64,000 nt of DNA from Phascolomyces articulosus (Eukaryota > Mucoromycota > Mucoromycetes > Mucorales > Lichtheimiaceae): assembly GCA_025677815.1 (NCBI GenBank), contig JAIXMP010000003.1:372001-436000 (forward strand). The letters are read 5' to 3'. The position numbers and the translations under genes were made by a program. Positions within the stretch are counted from its first letter, which is position 1. Each line of letters begins with the position of its first letter. The notes below the pieces were generated by a model, which was given only the letters and a program-made list of their open reading frames with translations, was not told the origin of the DNA and did not search any database. This document shows, piece by piece, positions 1 to 10,555 of this stretch.

Positions 1-1005
1 GTGTGACGTACAAAATGGAATCAATGTTAACCAATATGTTCTTTGTGTAAGATAAGAGAAAAAGGATAAGAAGTAACTCTCTATGAAAAAGTAGCGGTAT
101 AGTAAATCAAAATGAATCGTGGGTTTTGATAATATGATATTGGTAAGAATTCATAGATTGAATATGTTTACCTGTCAAGTAACTGTGATTGATGAATTAT
201 ATAAAAATTTATTATATGCTCGCAAAGAGCGAGTGCAATAGTTTACCATAGAACTGGTTAGAATAAGTTATATATAGGTGTAATGATGCTGATGACGATA
301 ATATACCAATAATTTTTTTTCAAAAACAACCACCAATTAATCATTGTTGAATGATATTTTTATATCAACATCATCCTTTACCAGCAGTATGATGTAGACA
401 TTGTGATGGATGATTAACTTATTCCGAAAAAAATATGGTTGATTTAGGGTATTGTAGTAATAGTGGTTTAGATACTAATATTCATGATCGATAAGAAAAA
501 CTTTAACCGAGAAAGCTTTAGTTAATCGAGTTTTTTGGATGAGATATTAGCGCTGGGCAATTCTTCCTTCTTTTAGTAGAATTTGTTACCAAAATAGAGA
601 AGTATTGTTGGGGTTCCCCAACTGAAGCATAAAAAAATAGAATCTTTTTGTTGTTGTTATTGTTATTTTCTTTCTAGTACATTTGAGCGCCCATGGTAAT
701 AGAAGGATTTTATATACGATACTCCGAGTTATTATATAAAATCCAGTTCATGGTGGTTGTCTGGATCCTGTAACGATCATGTGTACATTGCTTTTTTTTA
801 ATTGATGATAGACAGTATCATATTTAGTTCTATTAGATTACAATTATATTATATAATTATGAAAACCGTGGATTTGGTTATTTTATAATTACAATCTCTC
901 TCTTTCTCCTTTTCTTTCTCATTTCCCCCCTATCTATCATAATTACAACCGCTTTTCCGTAATTATATATATTTATATATTCTTACTCAATAACAAATAA
1001 CAATC
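1..1005. other. Intergenic, AT-rich; probable promoter of the 1006 gene
   Basis: No open frame of convincing length or composition is present. The last 120 bases contain a pyrimidine-rich tract (about 893-955, CT repeats and C runs) followed by short TA-rich sequence just before the ATG at 1006. That is a common arrangement for a fungal core promoter or 5' leader. No RNA gene was recognised. Confidence 0.5.
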
Positions 1006-1797
1006 ATGACGACCGAAGATAGTTTTGTAACAAAAGGTAATAGTGGACACCCCATTAGTTTCAAGGAGCGAAGCATCTTTACCAATCAGCATGGCAACAA
1101 TCAACGACAGTGGAAGCATACCGCGAATGTATTCAAGGAAGAAGATGATAATGATGAAGAATATTTTACACAAAAAAGGAATTCTTCTTGTTCTGCTGTC
1201 ACGTCTACCTTTTCAAATAAAATACACTACCATAACAGTAACAAACGAGTCAACGATCGTTATCATAGCAAGCAGTCATTACATCGGCGCAAGAGAAAAA
1301 GCAAATTTTATATCGGCTATGATGATACTATTCCCTCTAGTGATAATGGACCTACTGTTGAATCTTTATATTCATCCATCCTATTATTAGAATCATCCAG
1401 CAAACATGATGATATAATGATTGAAGGTGAAGAAGAAGAGAAAGAAGATTATAATAGCAGTTGTTGCTCAAGTAGTGATGATGATTATTTTGACCCGTTG
1501 CTCACGCCGACAAATAATACTATAACAACAACAACTTCGACAGCTTTTACTAATACCAATATACCAACCACAACAACAATAAATGATAACATTCCAACAA
1601 GAAAAGAAGACCTGTTGCCAATGACGAGATTCGTTCTAGTTTCAGTTAAATCAAATAATAGTAGTGAAACGACACCGTCAACAGTAAAAAAAAATCCATC
1701 ATTTTGCTCACCCCCAGCATCCTTGCTACGTCGTTGTGATACCAAATGTTACGCAGGACTTGACCATTGGTTTGCATCAAAATTACATGATTGCTGA
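1006..1797 (+). CDS. Hypothetical low-complexity protein, 263 aa
   Basis: A single-exon frame opens at an ATG with an A-rich leader (AACAATCATG) and closes with TGA. The product is hydrophilic. Residues about 90-100 form a basic patch (RRKRKSK), residues about 142-160 an acidic and serine stretch, and residues about 170-195 a Thr/Asn-rich tract. No signal peptide, membrane segment or known domain is visible. The C-terminal 25 residues contain three cysteines and a more complex sequence (RRCDTKCYAGLDHWFASKL), which could be a conserved tail. I do not recognise the family and propose no function. The upstream pyrimidine tract and good start context favour a real gene, but the low complexity leaves doubt. 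Confidence 0.5.
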   Translation: MTTEDSFVTKGNSGHPISFKERSIFTNQHGNNQRQWKHTANVFKEEDDNDEEYFTQKRNSSCSAVTSTFSNKIHYHNSNKRVNDRYHSKQSLHRRKRKSKFYIGYDDTIPSSDNGPTVESLYSSILLLESSSKHDDIMIEGEEEEKEDYNSSCCSSSDDDYFDPLLTPTNNTITTTTSTAFTNTNIPTTTTINDNIPTRKEDLLPMTRFVLVSVKSNNSSETTPSTVKKNPSFCSPPASLLRRCDTKCYAGLDHWFASKLHDC

Positions 1798-2124
1798 AGA
1801 TGATAAAAACATACTAACCAACAAAAAAAAAGAACATATCACTTATACATAATTCTTCTTGATGAGTTATTTTCATTCTCTTCATACTACTATCTTACTA
1901 TATACCATAAATAGCATTCATATATAAAACACATTGTTCTTTTTTTTTTTATATATTTATAATATACATATTATCTAAAAAAGACGCATATCATTTATCA
2001 TGCATGTATAAATATACATATACAAATAGTAAAAATAAAAAAGATGATATAAATACATTATATATTTAAATCTTTTATGAGTAAAAAAAGATAGATTAAT
2101 TGCTACTATCATTATTATTATTGT
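1798..2124. other. Short AT-rich spacer between convergent genes
   Basis: The stretch lies between the stop of the 1006 gene and the stop of the acyltransferase on the other strand. It contains several TATA-rich runs and A/T homopolymers and no coding sequence. It probably holds the 3' untranslated ends of both genes. Confidence 0.5.
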
Positions 2125-3917
2125 TTATTTACGACTTGTGTTCATATTCACTTCTCGAAGCAAAAAATTAAATTCTGGTGCAAATCGAGAACAAATGCCT
2201 TGTGCAATATGAGGATAATTTGGATGTGAATCTGCCATCACCGTAATATTGACTTGATCACAATAAGAGACTAAACCAATGGCAAGACTCCCTTTACCAT
2301 TCTGCGGTGGTAACACATAAATGCTCTGAATGGGTTTCCCACCAAATTCCACCAATTCTGCAGGACCAGGTAAATTGGTAAAAACGCCATGAGGAATATT
2401 GACCATTCTGTTCACAGTAGGTAACATAGCGGTTAATACACCTGGAAAGTGTTCAAGAATCCCTTGTACAGCAATTTTATACATGAACCGAGGAATACGA
2501 GATATTTTGACGGCTTGCATTTCGGCTCTAACTTGGGCTAATAATTCATGGGTGCTGAGATCCTTCATAGAAAACCAGCCCCAGATTCCACTGATAACGT
2601 TTTGAAAGCTTCCATAGAGTTCCAGTGGTATTTTGTATATACACAAATGTTGTTGAAATGTGATTATGGGACAAAAAAAATAATCCAGAAGACGATGTAT
2701 CAGATATCAATCATGTAACCAAGGTGGTATGAATTTTTTTTCCATTATAGTAATATGTTAAGTTTTTTTAAAAAAAGTTTTATTTTTACCTTTGATCATC
2801 CATATCCCTTTGTGAAATTGGAACAAATAATCGCACAAAATCATCATGCCGCATGCCCACTTCTTCTAAATAATTCTTGATGCAACGTGTTACCACCAAC
2901 ACCATTATATCATTCACAGTACTTCTTAGGGCACGTCGTACAGTACGCACATCTTTGAGACGAATAGTATCTGACCATGCTACTTGTTTCTGAAAAGATT
3001 GAAGACCAGTATAAAATATATCACGGCGATGAGATGATAATCTTTCCGGTAAAATGCATAGCAAAATGACCCACAGATCATGCCATAATACAATCCATAG
3101 AACATAAATTCGATTTGCCCAAATAACGCACCAAGTAGTGAACCATTGAAGCCATGCAGGGAACAGGAAATAAATTTGATCAGGGATATCATTCAACAAC
3201 AGAGGTCGAAGATGTTGCTGCCTTTTATTGTAATTATTCATAGTAACGCGTTGAGAACGAGTGGATCTTCTTCGAGTTGGGCGTGATGGACGACGTGCTG
3301 GTGACGATAGACGAACTGATGAAGATTTTCTATTGATCAATGAAGGCCGCTTGTCATTATTTTTGTCGTTATTTTTATTACACGGCGAGGTAGTGGTAAT
3401 TTCTAATAAGCTTGATATAAATCCCAATCCATCTGCTAAACAATGATGCGCTTTCCAAAGAAATGCACACCGTTCTTCTGGTAGCCCCGAAATAGCATGT
3501 AATTCCCATAACGGTTTCGAATAATCAAAAGGACGGGATTGCTGTGTGTCATGAATATATAGAGTCAAAATATTGATTCATACAGCAATAAATATCCTTA
3601 TACTTTTCTTTTACCATATCTGAAATATATTCTTGTAAAGCTTCATTACTTGGTGTTTCAAGTCGATAATGTTCTATATTCATGTGGGGTTTCCATCCGA
3701 TCGGAGTGCTCCAGATAGGCGTCTCAATAGCTGAACCATTTGCTGGTACTGTTGTATATCGTGGAAAATGATCACATAGTTTTTCGATTGCGTTATAAAC
3801 CAGATAAGAATCAAGTCGTTCGTTGAACATCCATAAACTACTGACGGTCATTAACCGTCGTGGATGTTCAATTTGAAGAAAAAAGTTATCCAACCCAGAA
3901 AGTTTTTCTTCCAACAT
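2125..3917 (-). CDS. WS/DGAT-family O-acyltransferase (wax ester synthase/diacylglycerol acyltransferase type)
   Basis: Modelled exons on the minus strand are 3917-3615, 3541-2790 and 2608-2125 (512 aa). Both introns are GT-AG and close the frame exactly. The start (MLEEKLSGLDNFFLQIEHP) is typical of the family. The catalytic HHxxxDG motif is present as HHCLADG at residues 133-139, preceded by the usual FDYSKPLWE segment. The C-terminal exon has the DUF1298-type sequence VFTNLPGPAE. A hydrophobic stretch rich in W, I and L near the middle (from about residue 215) is a likely membrane anchor. Enzymes of this family transfer acyl groups from acyl-CoA to fatty alcohols or diacylglycerol, making wax esters or storage lipid. 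The exact substrate here is unknown. A Ser/Arg-rich insert (about residues 150-200) separates the active-site motif from the hydrophobic part and looks like a lineage-specific linker. Confidence 0.88.
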
Positions 3918-4555
3918 TGAATACTGAACAATTCATAACTATCTAAGACAAAAAAAAGTTAAATAATTCATTGTTATTAGTTACAAAAAAAAAAAAAAAA
4001 AAAACGGTTTCATATTATTGAGGAGGGTTCTAATAATAAAAGAGCATGAGAGTTTCAGTTAATATTCCGATGATGTTCCTTCTTTATATGCATTTTTAAT
4101 ACAGCCATCCTTATTGATATTATTATCCTTCGTTTTTTTTTGGATCAGAAAGAAACGCGATTATTTTAGCGTTAGTTATCCATTCATCCTTGGTGTGTTT
4201 GAGTGAGTTAGGAATGTTGGTAGTAATGAAATTGGGTTTTAAATAACCTATCGAGGCAGTGATATAATAAGACTTATATGGGTTTAAAACGATGCATATG
4301 CCTGCCATTGTATCCCTATATAAGCGCATATTAAAGTCGCTCATGAAAATATTTCTATAGGGAGCTTTGACGTGAATATGGTGTCATAAATTTAAGCGTG
4401 AAAACTCAAATTAGGAACTTCGTCAAATTGTCGGCAGAACTTTGCCAGTCACTCAACAATGAAATTTTAGTGGCCGAGAATAAAGGAAAAGGAATATGAG
4501 CATCGCTTTGCTATCCAATTCGAACTCTTGCATATTCAGCATAAAATAATATAAA
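3918..4555. other. Divergent intergenic region between the acyltransferase and NF-YB
   Basis: This is a probable bidirectional promoter region. It contains a pure A run of about 19 bases near 3985-4003. A 73-codon minus-strand frame at 4123-4344 has no family resemblance and was not called. Confidence 0.45.
3985..4003. repeat. Poly(A) homopolymer
   Basis: An uninterrupted run of A residues lies in the divergent promoter region upstream of the acyltransferase. Runs of this kind are frequent in this genome and often act as nucleosome-excluding elements in fungi. Confidence 0.8.
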
Positions 4556-5389
4556 ATGTCGGCAACCGGAAATCAATCAGGCGATGAAGGTGATCTCGAT
4601 CTTAAGGAGCAAGATCGTTATCTTCCCATTGCAAAGTATATATCAATACGCACTCTATTTGTTTAATTTATAGTCTATATCATGATTGAGAATAATACTA
4701 ATAATAATATGGTCATATCTTTTTTATAGTGTTGCACGCATCATGAAAAAGTCATTACCTGAAAACGCAAAAATTGCAAAGGAAGCAAAAGAATGTGTTC
4801 AAGAATGTGTTTCTGAATTTATTTCATTCATTACTAGCGAATATCCTTTTTATAAATGTGTTGAAACAGGAAGGGAGGGGAAAGAGAGAAAGAGAGAACA
4901 GAAGGACCGAATTGTGATCTATTTTTTTTTTTGAATCCTTAACCGATTATGGGTTTTTACAGCAAGCGATCGTTGTTTACAAGAAAAACGAAAGACTATT
5001 AATGGAGAAGATATTTTGTGGGCAATGCAATCATTAGGTTTTGAAAACTACGCAGAAGCACTCAAAATATACCTTGCTAAATATCGAGAGGTAAAAAGGA
5101 ATACAAAAAAAAAGCTTAATCCCCTATTACCGAAAAAAAAGAGAGATTAATGGTACTGATTGATCATGAATTTGAATTTGGAATGAAATAGACAACCAAG
5201 TTGGAACGAGCCACCTCATCGACAAAGGAAAAAGAAGAAGAAGTTTCAGCAGACTCAAAACAATCACAACAACCGCAAGATCAGCAACAACCATCACAAC
5301 TTTATATGCAACAACAGCAACAACCTCCAGCATCACAACCAGGTCAACCACCAGCAAATATGACTGGTAACTTTTATAATGGTCAATAA
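4556..5389 (+). CDS. CCAAT-binding factor subunit NF-YB / HAP3
   Basis: Modelled exons are 4556-4635, 4730-4840, 4961-5090 and 5192-5389 (172 aa). The protein has the NF-YB histone fold: it begins [20 protein letters not shown], continues with [20 protein letters not shown], then [17 protein letters not shown], and ends with [19 protein letters not shown]. Family members pair with NF-YC and NF-YA in the nucleus and bind CCAAT boxes in promoters. After the core comes a Gln/Pro-rich tail (exon 4), as in many HAP3 proteins. Intron 1 (4636-4729) and intron 3 (5091-5191) are GT-AG. Intron 2 (4841-4960) starts ATATCCTTTT and ends AC, the signature of a U12-type AT-AC intron. Only this splice restores the near-invariant SEASDRC segment. 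Confidence 0.95.
4841..4960 (+). other. U12-type AT-AC spliceosomal intron in NF-YB
   Basis: The intron begins ATATCCTTTT, matching the minor-spliceosome 5' splice site consensus. TCCTTAAC at 4936-4943 is a perfect U12 branch-point motif, and the intron ends at the dinucleotide AC (4959-4960), 17-19 bases beyond the branch A. Joining 4840 to 4961 gives SEASDRC in frame. There is no GT donor nearby that would do so. U12-type introns have been reported in Mucoromycota such as Rhizopus and Phycomyces. Confidence 0.93.
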
Positions 5390-6506
5390 GCCTTTAATAA
5401 TAAAATGACAAAAATAATAAAAAACATATATACGTGCATCCTCCCCACCCACCCGCCGATACATCGCACCCTATATTACCCACATCATCAGTTGAAATTG
5501 GTATCATCATGCAACGAATACTGATCATTACTGCAACTACCAATCATATCCCTTCTGTTACTAAAGACAAATAAAGGATGTGATGTGAATCCTATTGTAC
5601 AAGATTGAAAAAAAATGAGGAGGAAATTTGTGTGTGTGAGTGGAGCATGTTTGGCTAGGATTATGGAAGGATAATGATATAGAATTTTGTATTCGTGATC
5701 TATGAGAAAGGGTGTGTACAGGGAATTTTTGTAGTAGTAACAATTTATATCAATTGCATAGGCTATAGAATGGATGGTGGGGATTTTTTTTTCTATCACC
5801 AAGATCTTTAAGTTTTTCCTGTACTTTCAAGATAGAATCAGTATTGTAGCGTTTTCGTCGATACCACAAACTAATGGAGTGTTAAGTATATATTTAAGAA
5901 AAAAAAGGCTAGCATGCAGCTTTGATATTCATTTTGTAAAAAGCAATCTTCAATCACATATATAAACTTCTTCACCATTCTCATCAAGACCCTATACAGT
6001 AATATCAAAGCAGTGGATATTGAGATAGAGCAGAGGGGTGGGCAAAAAAATGAGCGTAGTAGTTACGTTAGTATGTTAGTATTAGCCAAGAGAGTTCAGG
6101 ATTCAATGAAATGATCCGCGTTGCTACTGCTGATGACTATAACAAATGATTTGGGTGAATGAAGCCCTATCTAGCTACTATCTACTGTTCAAATAAAATG
6201 CTGATGCTATATACTAAAGTTGATGGTGTTGGACCGTAATACTTGAAGTTTTGTAAAGTGATAACTGCGAGCAGAGAAGATTATTTAGGTGATATGAATA
6301 GATTAATCATTAAAACGCTTAGTAACCAAAAATTAAGTTTCAGAAAGGTTACACTTACCAGTCGTGTGGCTTTCGTTACATAAATAAATCTGCATTCTTT
6401 AAATTCTTGAAGTGCTCTCTCACATCGTTTTATATTTTTTCTTACTTACAGTTATATATATCTCCAAGGAAAACCAACAAAAACCTTGGATTTGTTATTA
6501 ATTGCT
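5390..6506. other. Intergenic; upstream region of the siderophore synthetase
   Basis: No credible gene is visible; frames of 60-104 codons here have no family character. In the 500 bases before the siderophore synthetase ATG there are three HGATAR-type motifs: AGATAG at 6023-6028, and its reverse complement CTATCT at 6167-6172 and 6178-6183. Iron-responsive GATA repressors of fungi bind such sites, but the motif is short and common in AT-rich DNA. Confidence 0.4.
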
Positions 6507-8951
6507 ATGGATATAATTAACTTTTTAACTAAAGAAGAAAAAAATACACGTTACGGTATATTTGCTACTACGTCTCGACTGATTTCATGTTTAATCCTGG
6601 AGGATTTAGTCACAGCTTATTTTATTCCCACCACTGGTTTTGACAATGATGATGCCAACAGTAAGGGAGTAGTTGGCTTCTGCTTAATATTTGGTTTGGG
6701 ATATATTGAAGATACTACAACGGCATCGTTATCGATTTCAAAAAATCAGGGACATTATAGTGCCACCGATAAAAGTGCCAATGATAATTTATATGCTGCG
6801 ATTCCCTTACAAGGACTTCCTCAATTAAACCTTAAAAATTGTACCCATATTGGTAGTTCCACTGTTTCATATTACAAAATTGAGAACCTGACTCCATGGG
6901 ATATACTCGCGCCCTTTATTTTTGGCATTGCAACTCACACTATTTCCCGTAATGATAAGAAGCATAATGAAACTAATGATACCAGGTCAACGGCCCAACC
7001 AAACAATATGGCATACTATATATTTGAAGTTATTCGATCCACGCTTGGAGCAGAAATAATATCATCAATTGACTCCATAATTGATTGTTACGACGCTACA
7101 CAGCTGTGGGAGCGATTTGCAGTTGATTACGATGTACCTCCAAAATATGCGGATCTCATTTTATCCGACTGTACAAGCTCCATGATAAATCAAAGTATAG
7201 CTCTATTTTTATTAATTTTGAATGCCATTTACATTACTATTATTAAAACTAGCACTAACCAAAAAATAATCATAATATTATCAATTAGTTTACATGTATA
7301 ATAATCCAAAAAGACTACCAACATTTGAATCTTCGCCTGATGAATGGGAACAAGCTTTATTAGAAGGGCATCCACTCTTTCCGGTCAGTTATATATCGTT
7401 TATATATTTATATATTTATATACCACCAACTAAAAATACTGTATTTATACTAAAAAAATAATTTATTGTGGTTATGCACATATGATTATGAATACACAGA
7501 TGCACAAGTCATTATTTGATTTCAAGTTGACACCACAACAGCTTTCACAGACAGATGTAAACTACATGGAAACATTGGAGAATCCAAAGATACGACTTAT
7601 TTCTATGCCAATTGATCGTATGGAAATCTACGGAGATTTTATAAACGCTTGTTCTCCGTTGATCGATGCAATCCTTGCAAAAACTGGCGAGAGCATACAA
7701 GAAAAATATTCCAATCGACTACTGTTACCTGTTCATGAATTTCAAGTTGGATATATCCAAGAAAAAATCAAGGAGGCAATTATTCTCCCAGAAGAGAATT
7801 ATGTAAAAGCGCAAGGTCTTTCATCTGTTCGTTCTGTTGCTGTACCTGGAATTCTCAATGGTATCACAGTCAAGTTTTCTGTGGGTATGAGAATTGGTGG
7901 ATCCACACGAATAATTTCATCTTCTCAAGCACGGTTTGCTCATGTGTTTTCAAAAGATATTGCATCAAGAATATCTTATGATCGAGATATCCTTACTATC
8001 CAATATGAACCTGCCAGTGCCGTTTATACTGATACGGATGAGAATATTGCCGGACAATGCAGTTGCATTATACGTGATGCCAAAGAATTCCTGCAACCAA
8101 ACAATAGTCAATATGTTTATGTTACAGCCGCTGCATTAATGGAAAAAATTCAAAAACCTGACACAGATGAAACGCTTGTCACCCACATATGGAATCTGGA
8201 GACAGAAGATCAGCGTGTCAAATTCTTGGATCGGTACGATATCTTTTTTTTTTCAATTTCAACTTATACATAGTATCATTATTACATTGATACACAGAAA
8301 TCTAAACCACCCTTAATATTTATTGAATAATTGATTACGTATCAATTAGATACGTTTATTTACTACTTCGGGCCTTTATCCCTCCCTGTCGTGATAATGG
8401 ATTAATATTTGAACCTCATACACAGAATACAATCGCATGTTTTAGTCATACTACAGGCAAACTTGAAGGATTTATGATTCGTGACTTGGATGGGATAGAA
8501 GTTCATTATGAAACGTTCAGAGAAACCGCTGGTGTTGATGGGGTAGAAGACATCATTCCGAAAGTCGAATCATTGGAACAGTTATATGCATCTTTTAATT
8601 TTTCAATTTTTCAAACGCATTTACAACCGTTGATCCGACTTTTGGGATTATATCATACTGGTCATGGTTGGCATAGTGTCCGCGTGCATTTCTCAAAGTT
8701 GGTCCCCAATGATCATCCAATGTACAAGCTTTTCATGGAAAAAACAAATATACCAACTTATTGTTACCTACGTGCACGATTAGGACAAGGTACTAACCCG
8801 CCCAATGTAAGTAGATAGTTTGTGATTGATAAATATATGATTTAGAGTATTGTATAATATTTTGGGTGTTATTGTCTCACCGCTTTTTTTCATAAAAAAC
8901 CAGTACGATGTTTATAGACTAAAACCTAATCCGTTACTCTGTAACCAATAA
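6507..8951 (+). CDS. NRPS-independent siderophore (NIS) synthetase, IucA/IucC family; probable rhizoferrin synthetase
   Basis: Modelled exons are 6507-7194, 7289-7383, 7500-8233, 8350-8806 and 8904-8951 (673 aa); all four introns are GT-AG and the frame closes. Family signatures are visible: EGHPLFPMHK at about 255-264 (the GHPxxP...K motif split by intron 2), LPVHEFQ, SSVRSVAVPG, a YEPAS segment, and RAFIPP followed by EPHTQN at 527-532. The C-terminal part (RDLDGIEVHYE, then a His-rich FhuF-like segment) also fits. NIS synthetases adenylate a carboxylate such as citrate and join it to an amine. In Mucorales the known enzyme of this class condenses two citrates with diaminobutane to make the iron carrier rhizoferrin; assignment of that product here is inference. 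The extra N-terminal region (residues 1-230) includes DDA and cysteine-containing segments I cannot place. The first exon is long and unspliced. The gene is convergent with the downstream PPCDC gene. Confidence 0.88.
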
Positions 8952-9250
8952 TGAATAAATGAACCCATGTAACATTTTGATTAAAATGATGTTAGTAGTT
9001 TTATACTTTATATAATTATTATCTGCAATAAACTATAAGAAAAAGGAATGAGATACAATTAACAGAAAATGTTTAAATCAAATGTGCACCTGTTTTATAA
9101 CAATTAACTATGTCTTTACAGCTTATTCTACTACAAATCTATAAGGAATTCCATCCTTCTATTAAAATATAGTTTTTCTGGTGCCTTTATAAACATCAAA
9201 AATACCAACTTAGTATTTTTTAACTCGAAATTATCCCTAAGGTACAGTAT

Positions 9251-10278
9251 TTATATGAGATCACCTTCATCTAATTCCACTTTTTTATTCACTTGTTCAT
9301 TGATGATGTTTGTCATTTTGGATACAATCATTCCTGGTTCCTCCATTGCACCAATACCTTTTTAAAAAGCATGTATAATTAGCTGAATAGATCTATCGCA
9401 AAATTGTTATGCTCCATTATACTGTTACATTTTACCTGTGTCACCACAAGCTAGTGTTTTACTAATAGGGTCTATTATTTGAAAATTTAACATTTCACGC
9501 AAAACACTGATATGTCTCGAAGTAAATGGATGCATCCACATGTTAGTATTCATTGCTGGACATGCAATGATTGGCTTGCGTGGATCCCATGCACGTAATA
9601 CACACGTCTAAGGAAAAAAAGATAGTAAAAATAAGGGAGAGCAAATATAAATATTATTTATTTAGGCTAGGTTTACATTCTTGTTTAAATATTCAAAGGA
9701 AAACATACCAACAAGTTATCACAAAGACCATTTGCAATCTTGGCAAGAGTATTCGCATCCAATGGTGCAATTATCATGATATCAGCCCAATTACGTAGCT
9801 ATATCCATGTGTAGCTTGTTAATTTAGTATTCACACCATTTAATGTATGAATAATAATATTGATCCCTCGAAAACTTACGTCGATATGGAGAACTGGATC
9901 GGTTTTCTTTTTCCACAACTAAAAAATTTAGATGGAAATATGTAAGTCAAGTAAAAACCCGAGAAAAATAGCAGCCTATGTCCTTTGTCGAACTTACCGC
10001 CCATTCTTGTTCATCAGTATAAATCTCAGCATTCACTTGCTCTTGTGTAAAAAAGAAATGAGCTGCTTTTGTCGGTACTACTCTTACATCGTAATCGGGA
10101 TTCTGTTTTTTATGATTGTTACATTGCTTAGAAATCAATCATGGTATGCAAGAGTCTCCATTCCGGAGATCAGTAAGAATAAACCTACCTGTTTAAAAAG
10201 ATCAACAAGTTCCGGTATCTTAATACTTGCAACACTTCCAGTCGCTCCAATTAGAATGTTTATTTTTTTACTCTTCAT
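9251..10278 (-). CDS. Phosphopantothenoylcysteine decarboxylase (HAL3/Coa3-type flavoprotein)
   Basis: Six exons on the minus strand are 10278-10189, 10102-9998, 9918-9880, 9798-9709, 9607-9436 and 9357-9251 (200 aa), all with GT-AG introns and exact frame closure. The enzyme performs the third step of coenzyme A synthesis, FMN-dependent decarboxylation of phosphopantothenoylcysteine. The sequence shows the FMN-binding start ILIGATGSVAS, the catalytic histidine in PVLHID (His76), the PAMNT motif (Asn128) and the ACGD segment of the substrate flap (Cys162). All residues known to be required in the HAL3/PPCDC family are therefore present. The length matches a monofunctional PPCDC rather than the longer acidic yeast Hal3/Vhs3 proteins. 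Exon 3 is only 39 nt. Confidence 0.95.
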
Positions 10279-10555
10279 GAATGTATGATTTTATTTTAGA
10301 AAAGGAAAAAAGTAATTGTGCTTCGAAGGTTTTTCGTATTATTCATGCTTTATTACACGATGAAATGAATTCCCGCAAGTGTCAAAAGAGCTAATTGGTG
10401 AGAGACAAATCGAAAAAATGTTGTGTTTTTTTTATTACGTAACAAATGAGGATATCAATCAGTTCAACTGAAAGATAAATGATAATGAGAGAGAGAAAAG
10501 AGACTTCGATTGAGCTATAAAAATGATATTCCTTCTATGTTGCTATACTCCCTTC

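Noticed and set aside
4123..4344. 73-codon minus-strand frame in the acyltransferase/NF-YB spacer
   Set aside because: It starts with ATG and is not extremely biased, but shows no domain or family resemblance and lies in a promoter region; chance frames of this length are common here.
4841..4960. Reading NF-YB straight through exon 2 into the 82-codon frame ending near 4934
   Set aside because: It would destroy the conserved histone fold and replace SEASDRC by unrelated sequence; the AT-AC splice restores it exactly.
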